Source: Liolophura sinensis (lineage: Eukaryota > Mollusca > Polyplacophora > Chitonida > Chitonidae). Taken from it: a stretch of 64,000 nt of DNA. Positions 22,790 through 35,682 of the stretch are shown here, one piece after another (positions within the stretch are counted from its first letter, which is position 1; each line of letters opens with the position of its first letter). Under the pieces are notes generated by a model that saw nothing but the letters and a program-made list of their open reading frames with translations, had not been told where the DNA came from and searched no databases. The DNA is taken from assembly GCF_032854445.1 (NCBI RefSeq), contig NC_088302.1, positions 3,218,023 through 3,282,022 of the forward strand. Reading direction: 5' to 3'. The position numbers and the translations under genes are program-made.

Positions 22790-24955
22790 TGAGCTTTGCT
22801 TGGAACATGGGATGATATTCTAGTGGAAAATTGTGTTTCAGGCCAAACATAATATTTTGTGACATTTGTTAGGATCTAGAAATGCACTTTTGTGGGGGGA
22901 AATTTTAGGTCATTTAGGATTTCCAGAACTGGGTGAGAATTCCTTGTATATGATACACCACTATACACAAAAGTTTTTGTACATAACATAGGTTGTAGGG
23001 ATATAGACATAGAGTGTGGCTTTGGTTTAAATTTTGAACCAAGCAGTGCATTGTAATAACTGTGTTTACAGTCTGTCAGTACCCAGAAATAACTAGATTA
23101 ACTTGTATTTTACTTGCTCGTGTACATGGAGTTCTCCTGGTATGATTAAATCAGTGTAAAATACTTCCCCAATCCGAATGATAATAAATTGCTTTCCATG
23201 CTGATCAAGAAGCCTGGGGGCTGCCTGGGGGCTCTTGGTTTGTAAATACTACTAACTAATTAAGGTAAATTGGTCCGATGTTGTGGTGAGTTTGGTGGAC
23301 AGGACAGAATTGTTCCCCATAGGCGAGAAGGCAGACTGCGGGTCATTTCAAAGAACAGCCATATTGATTTTAGTCCTTAGTTTGTGCTGCCTCTCTCACC
23401 CATTTATTGCCTGATAAAATTATCAGGATAGTCATCTGGTACTTCAGTATCTATGGTAACAGTCTCTCACCTTGGTAACAAGGAGTACTAAACGGGTATG
23501 AGTGAATTATGCGATAAAGACTCATTCATTTGTGTATCAGATCCACCATCAATAAACATAGAGGCCGCAGACATTGAGCAGAAATGTTTAATGGCAATCA
23601 CCGTAATCTAACACTGAGTCCTGCAAGTAACAATAACTCCTCCTGATAAGAAGAGCTCTTCTAACTTCCATTAGTGTAAGGGTTGATCACTGTGGTTATC
23701 ACATGAAACTGTTCAAGTGTGTCAGACATAGAAACTTGACACTTTCTTATTTTGTGGTAGTCCTCAGTATAATTATTTTCCAAATAACTTAGAAAATAAT
23801 GGGAATTTATTCCCCCAAACTGTGCACAACACGCAGTTTGGTTTCACTGTGTCTGTTGTAAAATTAGGAAAAAAATACATTTGAGGAAAAAATCCATAGA
23901 AATGCAAAACACAAACTAAAAGGTTTTTACAATTTAACAAGTGGTTCCTGCTTCTCTCCTGTGAATCACCTGTGTTCAGGAAAAACTTTGATCTTTTTAA
24001 TGGATTTGGAAGATAGACCTTTCTCAACTGTTTTCTTACAAGGACAACTGTGTGAAGTCCAGCTGTGTATAATCATTTACAAAACTTAAAATGTAGCTAA
24101 ATTTTCACACCCCCTGGAGCATGTGGAATTTCACCTAAAAAATAAAAAAATAAAATTCTCTCGCACTCCACAACATTAATGCTGTATAAAATTCAACAAA
24201 AACTGAAGTAATACCACAGAAAAGAACTTATTTTATTTTTTTAATTGTTTTTAATTTGAATAAAATGCAGTCAAAAAGATTTTGAAATGAATTCAAGGTT
24301 TTCAAGCATTTGACCATTTAATCAACACGGCCACAACCTGTTGGCTTGTCTAAGTGTGCGGCTCCATATGATGGTTCATCTGTTATAATCAGTTTTCATG
24401 TGAGACCACAACAGTACAGTAAAGTATAAAGTGATATAGGCTATAAATAAACAGTTTCAGAATGGCACATGCACTTGTAGAACAGGCTTTTACACTGACA
24501 AGTGGGCTAATCTCTATACTATATACTGTGTGCAAATCTGTCAGGCCATTAGTCTACCTAAATAAGAATTAAGACATGCATGGACTGATACATTGGCTGT
24601 GAATTTACATAAACATTTTTTTTTTCATTTTGAAATGAAATAAATATATATTCCTCAATCTACCTGCACCTCTGTGGCCTCATGTAGGGGGAGATAAAAC
24701 AACAATATTTCCAGCTCTGTTTAACATCAAGTTTTTATATGATACACATAATTATATTGCCAGTAAAATTAAATTATGCAGAATTTGCCAGTAAATGTTT
24801 TGCATGTTAGCCCATGTACATGTAGAAAGGTTGAAAATTAATCTAAACGATGAAGAATTTGTCTGATGGTGTATTACCACCTAGATATTTACTTTACAGA
24901 AAGTAGTCCATATTTTCCTGTGCTAGCATGTTTACTTCTGAGTAATCAGCTAACT
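22790..24955. other. unique DNA, no gene recognised
   Basis: The block 23270-23680 is of higher complexity and contains two GGTAAC half-sites 24 bases apart (near 23455-23480), an RFX-like arrangement. No coding sequence was recognised. Confidence 0.4.
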
Positions 24956-24967
24956 AATATTTAACTA

Positions 24968-25087
24968 GGTCGTGGGTTTCCACCGGGCTCTGCCCGGTTT
25001 CCACCCACCATAATGCTGGCCGCCGTCGTATAAGTGAAATATTCTTGAGTACGGCGTAAAAACACCAATCAAAAAAAAAAAAAAAAA
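24968..25087 (+). mobile_element. 5'-truncated SINE (family 1) with target-site duplication
   Basis: Only the 3' half is present, starting GTCGTGGGTTTCCACC and ending AATATTCTTGAGTACGGCGT, CACCAATC and an A-run. AATATTTAACTA occurs at 24956-24967 and again at 25088-25099. A 5' truncation, A-rich 3' end and direct duplication together point to LINE-driven target-primed reverse transcription. Confidence 0.92.
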
Positions 25088-25300
25088 AATATTTAACTAA
25101 CTTGACAGTCTGTCATAGAGTGACTGCATGCTCTACTCCTATTCAGTATGCAAATTAGCAAAAAATAGCAAATAGCTTAATTGTTATTGTATGTGGGAGT
25201 CGGGTTTATGTGTGACGGAATAGGTCAGCCTAAGGTGCAAATAAGATGACACGAAAGGCTATTTCAAGAAGGTGCTCTACCAATTAACAGGAGAAGAGCT

Positions 25301-25955
25301 CTTAATTACCCGTCATGCTTCATCAGTCTGTAGCTCTCCTTGTAAGATTACTTAATTACCTATCCTGCTTCATCAGTCTGTAGCTGTCCTTGTAAGATTA
25401 CTTAATTACCCGTCATGCTTCATCAGTCTGTAGCTGTCCTTGTAAGATTACTTAATTACCTGTCCTGCTTCATCAATCTGTAGCTCTCCTTGTAAGATTA
25501 CTTACCTATCCTGCTTCATCAATCTGTAGCGCTCCTTGTAAGATTACTTAATTACCTATCGTGCTTCATCAGTCTGTAGCTCTCCTTGTAAGACTACTTA
25601 ATTACCTGCCATGCTCTTTCATTCTGTAGCTCTCCTTGTAAGATTACTTAATTACCTGTCATGTTTCATCAGTCTGTAGCTCTCCTTGTAAGATTACTTA
25701 ATTACCTATCCTGCTTCATCAGTCTGTAGCTCTCCTTGTAAGATTACTTAATTACCTATCCTGCTTCATCAGTCTGTAGCTCTCCTTGTAAGATTACTTA
25801 ATTACCTATCCTGCTTCATCAGTCTGTAGCTCTCCTTGTAAGATTACTTAATTACCTATCCTGCTTCATTAGTCTGTGGCTCTCCTTGTAAGATTACTTA
25901 ATTACCTATCCTGCTTCATCAGTCTGTAGCTCTCCTTGTAAAATTACTTATTTAC
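25301..25955. repeat. 50-bp minisatellite, about 13 copies
   Basis: The unit includes CTCCTTGTAAGATTACTTAA, TTACCTATCCTGC and TTCATCAGTCTGTAG. Copies in the right half are almost identical while the left half varies. One copy has lost the AATTA segment. Confidence 0.95.
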
Positions 25956-26481
25956 CAGGCATTTTTACCAACATATCTTTCCCATGTAATTATCACACCT
26001 GTAATTTTTGTTCTTTGACGTAATTAATTCTTTATGATTTGAGTGTTTCCATGTATACCAATTTTTGCAGCAAAGATGGTTTTTCCATCTCTTGTACTGT
26101 ATTTACTACATGATCTGAGTGTAAGCTAGGTTTGGACACCATACTTGTAAAGCCTTTGTCTTGATATGATAAAAGCTACTGTAGTAAACGGTTGGACTTA
26201 TATTACATGCGGTGATGAGCAATTCACTGTGTTCAAATTGTCTTTTCTCATGTTGCCATCTCACGCCTGGTTGTGAATGCAACATGGCCATCCTTTTTAG
26301 GTCGTGTCCCAGGGCAGCTGGGATGGAATGGTGAACGTTCATATGTCTGTTTGTCTGTCTGTCCTATAATTCGGTAAGCAATGTATCTCAAAAACGTCTT
26401 AAGTATGGCTACTGTATATCACCTGAAGTTTCGTGCATAAAGATGCACATTAAGAAACACATAAAGGCTTAAAGATCATTT
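25956..26481. other. unique DNA between arrays
   Basis: No gene recognised. Confidence 0.5.
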
Positions 26482-27257
26482 TGCACTGCCCAGGATATGT
26501 TTTCCTTGGGTTTGAGTGCTAGCTGTGAGCAGGTCTGTACTGCCCAGGATGTATTTTCCTTGGGTTTGAGTGCTAGCTGTGAGCAGATCTGCACTGCCCA
26601 GGATATATTTTCCTTGGGTTTGAGTACCAGCTATGAGCAGATCTGTACTGCCCAGGATGTATTTTCCTTGGGTTTGAGTGCTAGCTGTGAGCAGATCTGT
26701 ACTGCCCAGGATGTATTTTGCTTGGGTTTGAATGCCAGCTATGAGCAGAACTGTACTGCCCAGGATGTATTTTCCTTGGGTTTGAATGCCAGCTGTGAGC
26801 AGGCCTGTACTGCCCAGGATGTATTTTCCTTGGGTTTGAGTGCTAGTTGTGAGCAGGTCTGTACTGCCCAGAATGTATTTTCCTTGGGTTTGAATGCTAG
26901 TTGTGAGCATATCCGTACTGCCCAGGGTGTATTTTCGTTGGGTTTCAATGCTAGTTGTGAGCAGATCTGTACTGCCCAGGGTGTATTTTCCTTGGGTTTG
27001 AGTGCCAGCTGTGAGCAGATCTGTAGTGCCCAGGATGTATTTTACTTGGGTTGGAGTGCCAGCTGTGAGCAGGTCTGTACTGCCCAGGATGTATTTTACT
27101 TGGGTTTGAATGCCAGCTGTGAGCAGGTCTGTACTGCCCAGGATGTATTTTCCTTGGGTTTGAGTGCCAGCTGTGAGCAGATCTGTACTGCCCAGGATGT
27201 ATTTTCCTTGGGTTTGAGTGCCAGCTGTGAGTAGGTCTGTACTACTCAGAATGTGTT
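26482..27257. repeat. 54-bp minisatellite, about 14 copies
   Basis: TGCCCAGGAT recurs at 26487, 26541, 26595 and 26649, a 54-bp period. Since 54 is divisible by 3 and the unit lacks stops, frames stay open on both strands: an 18-residue repeat VCTAQDVFSLGLSASCEQ on plus, and GKYILGSTDLLTAGTQTQ on minus for 290 codons. Two-strand openness and no flanking domain argue against real coding. Confidence 0.95.
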
Positions 27258-28374
27258 TTTGAGCTTTCCCCATTACTACCACAATTGGTTGAACGAATGT
27301 GTGTTTTGTGAACATCAGATACAGCCTGTAGTATATTTTTTTGCTCAAGCCATAAAGCTAGCTTCTTTTTGGGCACTGATATAGCATGAAACAAATACGG
27401 AAACATTTAACAAGTACAGCACTATACTCAAATGAATAAATTTGATTCAAACTCCATAGCATTTATTTAACCAATGATTTGTGTGATTGTTCAAGCTACT
27501 TAAGGTCAAGTGACAAAGGGGTATGGATATAATACCAAATGTACTGGTATGCTCTAGCTATGTGTTGATCAGATATATGGTATGTAAGTGCCTTAGTATT
27601 GATGTGTGGAGGGAAAACATACTTCGTCACAGATAAACAATAAAGGTGGCCTTTCTAACAGAATAAGTATAGCGATGTTATTTTTGTCCCACTTTTGTGT
27701 GGAATGTGATAAGTTTGTGGAGTCTAATCAAGACTATATGGCAACAGCGCTCGTGAGGCCATTTACAATACACATAATGCACTCTCTTGTTGGTTGTAGA
27801 TTGCGGGGCACAAAGTGTTAATTTACCCCACAGCTTGGCGAGCTGTTTGTGTTGGCATCTAATCTCCGACCACCATTGATCAGATTAGAGGGTAGACATT
27901 CAAATCGTGAGGCTCTCAGAGTTCCTTTGAGAAAAACCAGTAAACAACCTATAGATTATCATCATTCACATTGAATACCTGTGTAAATGATTACGTCTTT
28001 AGGCAGGTAAATTACACCTGGCGGGCTAGGTGATCGATATTGACAGGTACTTTCTGTAAGCTCTGCTGATTCATTTACAAGAAGGACTGTGTCCATGGCT
28101 CAGTCTGACACTTTAGTTCTTAAATACAAGCATTCATGCCATTGCTGATTCTCTTTCCTATCCCAGGAGAAACAGCTTTCCTAGATGACTGGGTAAAACT
28201 TGTCATGATTTGTTCCTGCCAGCCTAATTCTGCTATTACCTGTGAATCCGAAGTTGTACAGGAGATTAGGATTTGCGGTTCCTTGTCTCAAATGTATGTA
28301 TGTCTCGAAACTACCATATCATGCCATTGTTCATATAGTTGACAGTTATCCCAGCATTCTGTGGTATAGGGGAA
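27258..28374. other. unique DNA with a possible regulatory block
   Basis: Within 27940-28090 several factor-like sites cluster: CAGGTAAATTACACCTG (two E-box/ZEB-type halves facing each other), GATCGATATTGACAGG (Cut/Onecut-like then Meis-like) and a second CAGGTA. No coding frame was recognised. Regulatory function is inference. Confidence 0.3.
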
Positions 28375-29231
28375 GTCTGAAGACTTTATGCTTGAGTCAG
28401 TCTGAAGACTTTATGCTTGAGTGAGCCTGAAGACTTTATGTGTGAGTGAGCCTGAAGACTTTATGTGTGAGTCAGTCTGAGGACTTTATGTGTGAGTGAG
28501 CCGGAAGACTTTATGTGTGAGTGAGCCTGAAGACTTTATGTGTGAGTGAGCCGGAAGACTTTATGTGTGAGTGAGCCTGAAGACTTTATGTGTGAGTGAG
28601 CCTGAAGACTTTATGTGTGAGTGAGCCTGAAGACTTTATGTGTGAGTGAGCCTGAAGACTTTATGTGTGAGTGAGCCTGAAGACTATGTGTGAGTGAGCC
28701 TGAAGACTTTATGCATGAATCAATCTGAAGACTTTTGCGTGAGTGAGCCTGAAGACTTTATGTGTGAGTGAGCCTGAAGACTTTATATGTGAGTGAGCCT
28801 GAAGACTTTATGCTTGAGTCAGTCTGAGGACTTTATGCGTCAGTGAGCCTGAAGACTTTATGTGTGAGTGAGCCTGAAGACTTTTGCGTGAGTCAGTCTG
28901 AAGACTTTATGCGTGAGTCAGTCTGAAGACTTTATGTGTGAGTGAGCCTGAAGACTTTATGCATGAATCAGTCTGAAGACTTTATGCGTGAGTGAGCCTA
29001 AAGACTTTGTGTGAGTGAGCCTGAAGACTTTATGTGTGAGTGAGCCGGAAGACTTTATGCTTGAGTCAGTCTGAGGACTTTATGCATGAGTGAGCTGGAA
29101 GACTTTATGTGTGAGTGAGCCTGAAGACTTTATGTGTGAGTGAGCCGGAAGACTTTATGTGTGAGTGAGCCTGAAGACTTTATGTGTGAGTGAGCCTGAA
29201 GACTTTATGCGTGAGTCAATCTGAAGACTTT
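28375..29231. repeat. 25-bp minisatellite, about 34 copies
   Basis: The unit CCTGAAGACTTTATGTGTGA plus GTGAG repeats every 25 bp. Variants (GTCAGTCTGAGGAC, TGCTTGAGTC, CCGGAAGAC) are interspersed in runs, suggesting block duplications. A few copies have 1-3 base deletions. Confidence 0.95.
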
Positions 29232-30394
29232 TCATTTTGGTTACTCAGGAAAATTTTAGGAAAATACAACTGTCTAAAAACGTGTAATTAAGTCCAAGTG
29301 AAGTCCCAAGTACAAAAGCCAATCAATGCCATTTTTGCCAAAACATTAAAAACCATTAATTGACTTTAAAGGAAATTTGATAAATCTGCATTTTACTCTT
29401 TCAAAATTCTAACACATACATTGTTTTCATTCTGAAATATGTATACCTTAATACAACAAATAAATGTAGAAGTTAATTGATTCAAAGTGAAAAATTGAAA
29501 TGGATTTATTGGCTTTTGCTCTCAAGCTATTAACTTAAATGACTATATAAACTGAAAAGTGACATTTCCCTGTAAAGTATGACTTATTTATCTGTTAATG
29601 ATGATTGGAAAGCCTTAGATAATTACCGCCCTCTTATCAGTGAGATCAGCTTGTCGTCAAATTTCTCTGTTAAATGTGATAACAAAAGTGCACAGGTAGC
29701 AAATTGTTGAGAAAACCATGAGCTTGGCTCTACAAGCAATTAAGCCCAATTAATACAGGCCTGTCAGAGTAATGTGTACTCACAAAGCTTTCAGGTGATG
29801 TGAAGTACAAAGAGGATGCAGGGAAATCCATTACTGTACAGACTGGTGCTTAGCTTTTTCTGCAGTTGGTTTGGTTCAATCATCAGGATTAATGTAGACG
29901 TTACCTTATGTTGACCAAAGTGGTGCTGTTCCCAGTGTTACAGGAGATTGGAAGTAGGAAATCAGATACCGTTAAGCAGCCATTACTCCACAGGGATTGA
30001 TGTTCCTTTTTGATGTTTTATTTTAGGGTTGCGATTACACATTGTAGAAAAAAACATGATGAGTTTATTTTGAAAATTAAAAAAATCAACAGTTTGAGTG
30101 GAATGTGGTGCAGTGAAGAACTGGTATTGTTTCTGTGCAGTTTGTCTAAAACTATAGAAGTCATTATGTTTTGGAGAACATGTTAAGTGGTAGTATGAAC
30201 AAATTGTATGCCATTTTTGTCTGCATGAAACAATGGTGGGATTGTCATAACTTACAGCGAGAAAGAAGGTAACATCTTGGCAATAGTGGGTGTTCTGTTT
30301 TTTTGGTGGCTGAAAAATATTATACAGTTTATATAGATGAGTGGGAACAGTATCCATTATAGACTTTGGTCAACAAGATTATGTTCCACTGTCA
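29232..30394. other. unique AT-rich DNA, no gene recognised
   Basis: A block at 29600-29790 has two CAATTAA homeodomain-type cores close together (near 29738-29755). A 124-codon minus frame (29983-30357) has no recognisable domain. Confidence 0.4.
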
Positions 30395-30465
30395 ACAGAA
30401 TTATTTATTTATTTGATTTTTGCTTGATGCCACACTCAATCAAGACTTATACAATGACGGCCACA
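30395..30465 (-). mobile_element. degenerate SINE tail (family 1)
   Basis: TTATTTATTTGATTTTTGCT, then GCCACACTCAATCAAGAC and GACGGCCA, a diverged reverse tail. Confidence 0.5.
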
Positions 30466-30904
30466 GAGTTAATGAATATTTTTAAAAACTTATAAAAGAT
30501 ACTACAGTGATAGATAATGTCAACATTGGTATGGACTAGTGTTACCCTAGCTACAGAGTGCAGTGACAGCGTGTTGTGCCGTTCCCAATAGAAGTCAGTG
30601 GTGTGGCCCTCCTGTGCTTGCGGTGTATTCTGTGTTATACCTAGGCTGCTCTTTTTTTTTTTCGTCAGTATTCATGTAATTGTAGCAGGAATATTCAGTT
30701 TCTTTTTTCTCACACGGTTAGCCTATCTAATGAACAACATACTCATGTCTTAACTTTTACAAAAAACTGTGAAAGAAATATAATATTCCGCTTTGGGCAC
30801 CTTTAACTTTTGTCCCAAAAATTAGGAGAATTAGGGTGTTATGTCTGCATCTATAAGGGAGAGTGTGTGCCCTGAAGTTGGGAGACCTGCTCATACAAAA
30901 TGCT

Positions 30905-31115
30905 TGAAAAAAAAAAGGGTCCTTGTTGCTGTTTGCTAGGTCCTCAGCAATTAACAGGTCAGAGCAAGGAAGCAGGACTGGTTGGCGCGGTGTCAGTATA
31001 ATGTGGCTGGGTGGGGTGTCATATCTGGTGATTTCGGCGTGATACTTGGGTGCATGGCAGCAGCACTTTGGCGGAATACACGCGCCTTGCCAAAAGAAGA
31101 CGCAGTGTATGTTCA
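30905..31115 (+). mobile_element. partial family 2 SINE, unexpanded
   Basis: GTCCTTGTTGCTGTTTGCTA, GTGTCAGTATAATGTGGCTG, GGCGTGATACTTGGGTGC, AGCAGCACTTTGGCGG and AAGAAGACGCAGTGTATG appear in the same order as at 35785-36095. It contains a single copy of the segment that is tandem at 7639-8668. The family 2 tail is missing. Confidence 0.7.
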
Positions 31116-32877
31116 CATGAGGTGAAACCTCAAGCATACATACAGTCATACATACATTGTGTGATATGTACATGTATCTTATTTTATCAGACCCGGGGGC
31201 AATGTCCGTACTTTAATGGTAAAGGTTGTTTAGTTTATACTATTGCATTATTTCTCTCTGTTAAGCAGGAAGGGTGTAGCATTTCTGTGTTAGACAAGAA
31301 ATGGTGTGCCATTTCTTTATATGAAGAGAGTATGTGACATTACCTACTGCGGCACCACTAGAAAACTGTGCTACATTCCCCGTAGCTCTGCAGTTGACTG
31401 TGCATTTGTTACATGTGTAGGCCATAACAGACTAAGCTGTGTCCATTAAGGTGCTGCCAAGTTAAAGGTCCTGCCCACTCCTGCCCAGCAGTGTAGGATC
31501 ATAAAGCTTTATCCGCTTAGCTTAGACTTACGCTTAACTTACGACCCCATTACTGATAATAGGTTCGACCACGTAAGCACTAATGGTTGTCTTTGTCATA
31601 TGAATGTTTGTGCGTATTTGATGTATTTGTGTTACAATGAAATTGTGAATGAAAACGTAACAAAGCAAGCCCTGCACTCAAAGTACCTGTACGTTTGCAC
31701 GCTCAGTGAAAATTCGGTGCATGGTGGCGCTATTGTCAGGAAGTCATTATTCCACATTCATTTACGTGCAGGTTTGATTACACCGCACGTACACTGTAGG
31801 CCTTGTATTATTCACACGATCGAGTTTCATGTCAGAAATGCCAGACTCGTACCTGTACTATTTAAATTGTTAAATAATTCTAAATTTATAGTGCATCTTG
31901 ATCTATACATTTTTGGAACTTTGTTACAGATTTTGTAGATAACATTTGATTTTTACTTTCTTTGGTGTATTTTCATAATTTATACATTGAAGGGTAAGAG
32001 GAATATTCTCAAGATATGTGATACATTTTATGGCTTGCAAGATCTAAGATAACTGTATATATAAGCCTAGGGCCTGCATCTCGTGCTCACACATACATCT
32101 ACATGTATATAAAGGCTACATGGGATTTGCATTCGTTGCAGACTTGTAACAAACATGTTTATGTGCTTATAAAACTCACTAAACGACCAGATCTACAGTT
32201 GGAAAACGGGGATACAGTTTAGGCACTCGAGATCAAAAGGAAAAACATTAACATGCAGACCTTTAAGCATGTGAGTGGTTTGAATTTTATACATTGTAGG
32301 CCTTTAGTGATGTACCGATATGACTCATTACATGTACATTTTCAGTAGAGGTTTTTAAAAGTGCCTTTTGTTGTATATAAGCACGCAGACTGACACACAT
32401 CACAAACACCAAAGACTTATTCCTGCGTAATTTTTTTATCCAACATGAAATTGTGGTAAATGTATCAAATGACAAGCTAAAGAACTCAAGTCCACTTCCA
32501 AATTCTGAAACACCGCCACGGTTGTATAGAGCCGTCATGTACAGCGCGGACTTCAGAGAGTGTTACATATACATACATTTGTCAGGACATGATTCTTCCA
32601 TAAATGCCTCTAAGTAGGCTTGTTATTTAATAAGTAGTGAAAGTAATTTATGCTATATACAAAATATCATACACGAGACACCCCAGTCCAAACTTGAATC
32701 CCCTGTCCTCGAGAGAAAGGACCAAAACATTAGGGCTTTCAAAAAGTAAGCTATTAAAACTCGAATTGTGTGTGAAATTCGTTTGCAAGTTACTATTCTG
32801 CGAGCCATCACGGTGTTCATAACAGAGGGTTTACAGGAAATCAGTCCATATTTAGTGTTAAAACATTTGATGATCAT
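31116..32877. other. unique AT-rich DNA, no gene recognised
   Basis: A 112-codon plus frame (31600-31938) has no recognisable domain and is close to chance length. Confidence 0.45.
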
Positions 32878-32878
32878 G

Positions 32879-35214
32879 GTCAGCTGACCGTCAGCATATC
32901 CTCCAGCCACAGTGGGTGTCGGATTGATGGTTAGGATTCGGCTGTACTCGCAGTACATGGTTGGCATGGCGTATGCTGACCATGGGCTGACCGTCAGCAT
33001 ATCCTCCAGCCACAGTAGGTGTAGGATTGATGGTTAGGATTCGGCTGTACTCGCAGTACATGGTTGGCATGGCGTATGCTGACCATGGGCTGACCGTCAG
33101 CATATCCTCCAGCCACAGTAGGTGTAGGATTGATGGTTAGGATTCGGCTGTACTCGCAGTACATGGTTGGCATGGCGTATGCTGACCATGGGCTGACCGT
33201 CAGCATATCCTCCAGCCACAGTAGGTGAAGGATTGATGGTTAGGATTCGGCTGTACTCGCAGTACATGGTTGGCATGGCGTATGCTGACCATGGGCTGAC
33301 CGTCAGCATATCCTCCAGTTACAGTAGGTGTAGGATTGATGGTTAGGATTCGGCTGTACTCGCAGTACATGGTTGGCATGGCGTATGCTGACCATGGGCT
33401 GACCGTCAGCATATCCTCCAGCCACAGTAGGTGTAGGATTGATGGTTAGGATTCGGCTGTACTCGCAGTACATGGTTGGCATGGCGTATGCTGACCATGG
33501 GCTGACCGTCAGCATATCCTCCAGCCACAGTAGGTGTAGGATTGATAGTTAGGATTCGGCTGTACTCGCAGTACATGGTTGGCATAGCGTATGCTGACCA
33601 TGGGCTGACCGTCAGCATATCCTCCAGCCACAGTAGGTGTAGGATTGATGGTTAGGATTCGGCTGTACTCACAGTACATGGTTGGCATAGCGTATGCTGA
33701 CCATGGGCTGACCGTCAGCATATCCTCCAGCCACAGTAGGTGTAGGATTGATGGTTAGGATTCGGCTGTACTCGCAGTACATGGTTGGCATGGCGTATGC
33801 TGACCATGGGCTGACCGTCAGCATATCCTCCAGCCACAGTGGGTGTCGGATTGATGGTTATGATCCGGCTGTACTCGCAGTACATGGTTGGCATGGCGTA
33901 TGCTGACCATGGGCTGACCGTCAGCATATCCTCCAGCCACAGTAGGTGTAGGATTGATGGTTATGATCCGGCTGTACTCGCAGTACATGGTTGGCATGGC
34001 GTATGCTGACCATGGGCTGACCGTCAGCATATCCTCCAGCCACAGTAGGTGTAGGATTGATGGTTATGATCCGGCTGTACTCGCAGTACATGGTTGGCAT
34101 AGTGTATGCTGACCATGGGCTGACCGTCAGCATATCCTCCAGCCACAATGGGTGTAGGATTGATGGTTAGGATTCGGCTGTACTCGCAGTACATGGTTGG
34201 CATAGCGTATGCTGACCATGGGCTGACCGTCAGCATATCCTCCAGCCACAGTAGGTGTAGGATTGATGGTTAGGATTCGGCTGTACTCGCAGTACGTGGT
34301 TGGCATGGTGTATGCTGACCATGGGCTGACCGTCAGCATATCCTCCAGCCACAGTAGGTGTAGGATTGATGGTTAGGATTCGGCTGTACTCGCAGTACAT
34401 GGTTGGCATGGCGTATGCTGACCATGGGCTGACCGTCAGCATATCCTCCAGCCACAGTAGGTGTAGGATTGATGGTTAGGATCCGGCTGTACTCGCAGTA
34501 CATGGTTGGCATGGCGTATGCTGACCATGGGCTGACCGTCAGCATATCCTCCAGCCACAGTAGGTGTAGGATTGATAGTTAGGATTCGGCTGTACTCGCA
34601 GTACATGGTTGGCATAGCGTATGCTGACCATGGGCTGACCGTCAGCATATCCTCCAGCCACAATGGGTGTCGGATTGATGGTTATGATCCGGCTGTACTC
34701 GCAGTACATGGTTGGCATGGCGTATGCTGACCATGGGCTGACCGTCAGCATATCCTCCAGCCACAGTAGGTGTAGGATTGATGGTTAGGATTCGGCTGTA
34801 CTCGCAGTACATGGTTGGCATAGCGTATGCTGACCATGGGCTGACCGTCAGCATATCCTCCAGCCACAGTAGGTGTAGGATTGATGGTTAGGATTCGGCT
34901 GTACTCGCAGTACATGGTTGGCATGGCGTATGCTGACCATGAGCTGACCGTCAGCATATCCTCCAGCCACAGTAGGTGTAGGATTGATGGTTAGGATTGG
35001 GCTGTACTCGCAGTACATGGACGGCATAGCGTATGCTGACCATGGGCTGACCGTCAGCATATCCTCCAGCCACAGTAGGTGTAGGATTGATGGTTAGGAT
35101 TCGGCTGTACTCGCAGTACATGGTTGGCATGGCGTATGCTGACCATGGGCTGACCGTCAGCATATCCTCCAGCCACAGTGGGTGTCGGATTGATGGTTAT
35201 GATCCGGCTGTACT
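32879..35214. repeat. 103-bp minisatellite, about 22.7 copies
   Basis: The unit has GGGCTGACCGTCAGCATATC, CTCCAGCCACAGTAGGTGT, AGGATTGATGGTTAGGATTC, GGCTGTACTCGCAGTACATG and GTTGGCATGGCGTATGCTGA. GCTGAC-C-GTCAGC is an inverted repeat in every unit. Variants (GATCCGG versus GATTCGG, ATAGCG versus ATGGCG, CAATGGG versus CAGTAGG) are scattered in groups. It is very homogeneous, so recently amplified or homogenised. The minus-strand 70-codon frames inside are spurious. Confidence 0.96.
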
Positions 35215-35449
35215 GTAGGTCTGGACCAGACGTCTTGGTTCAGACTTGTCAGGATTTAGTCTCAGTTTAATGTGATGAAGAGATTTGTCTCTGTGCTGAA
35301 GATTGCTCTTATAAACTTACGTGTTATGTAGTGATTGGGTTTACCCCTAATGTCATGAAGATACGTGTATGTACTCCGTAAACTAGAGTGTATGGACTCT
35401 AGCCTAGAGGTCATGCTTGTCCCACAAGGGTCATTGTTATTCATTACAT

Positions 35450-35682
35450 AGTTCAGTGTGCAGGGTACTGCAGGGTGCAGTAATCAGTTCAGTGTGCAGA
35501 GTACTGCAGGGTGCATTCAGTTCAGTGTGCAGAGTACTGCAGGGTGCAGTAATCAGTTCAGTATGCAGAATACTGTAGGGTACAGTGATCAGTTCAGTGT
35601 GCAGAGTACTGCAGGGTGCAGGAATCAGTTCAGTGTACAGTAATCAGTTCAGTATGCAGAGTACTGCAGGGTGCAGTAATGA
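35450..35682. repeat. 36-bp minisatellite, about 6-7 copies
   Basis: The unit is TCAGTTCAGTGTGCAGAGTA plus CTGCAGGGTGCAGTAA. Some copies lack internal segments. Confidence 0.92.

Noticed and set aside
26476-27348. Frames of 290 codons (minus) and 245 codons (plus)
   Set aside because: Both strands of the 54-bp array are open, which fits a stop-poor repeat rather than a gene.
28375-29231. CRISPR array
   Set aside because: Units are contiguous 25-bp repeats with no unique spacers, and the DNA is eukaryotic.
30757-31173. 138-codon minus-strand frame
   Set aside because: It runs through the family 2 SINE copy at 30905-31115 in reverse and has no domain.
32653-35163. Series of 70-codon minus-strand frames starting MLTVSPWSAYAMP
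   Set aside because: The same frame is regenerated once per 103-bp unit; a repeat artefact.
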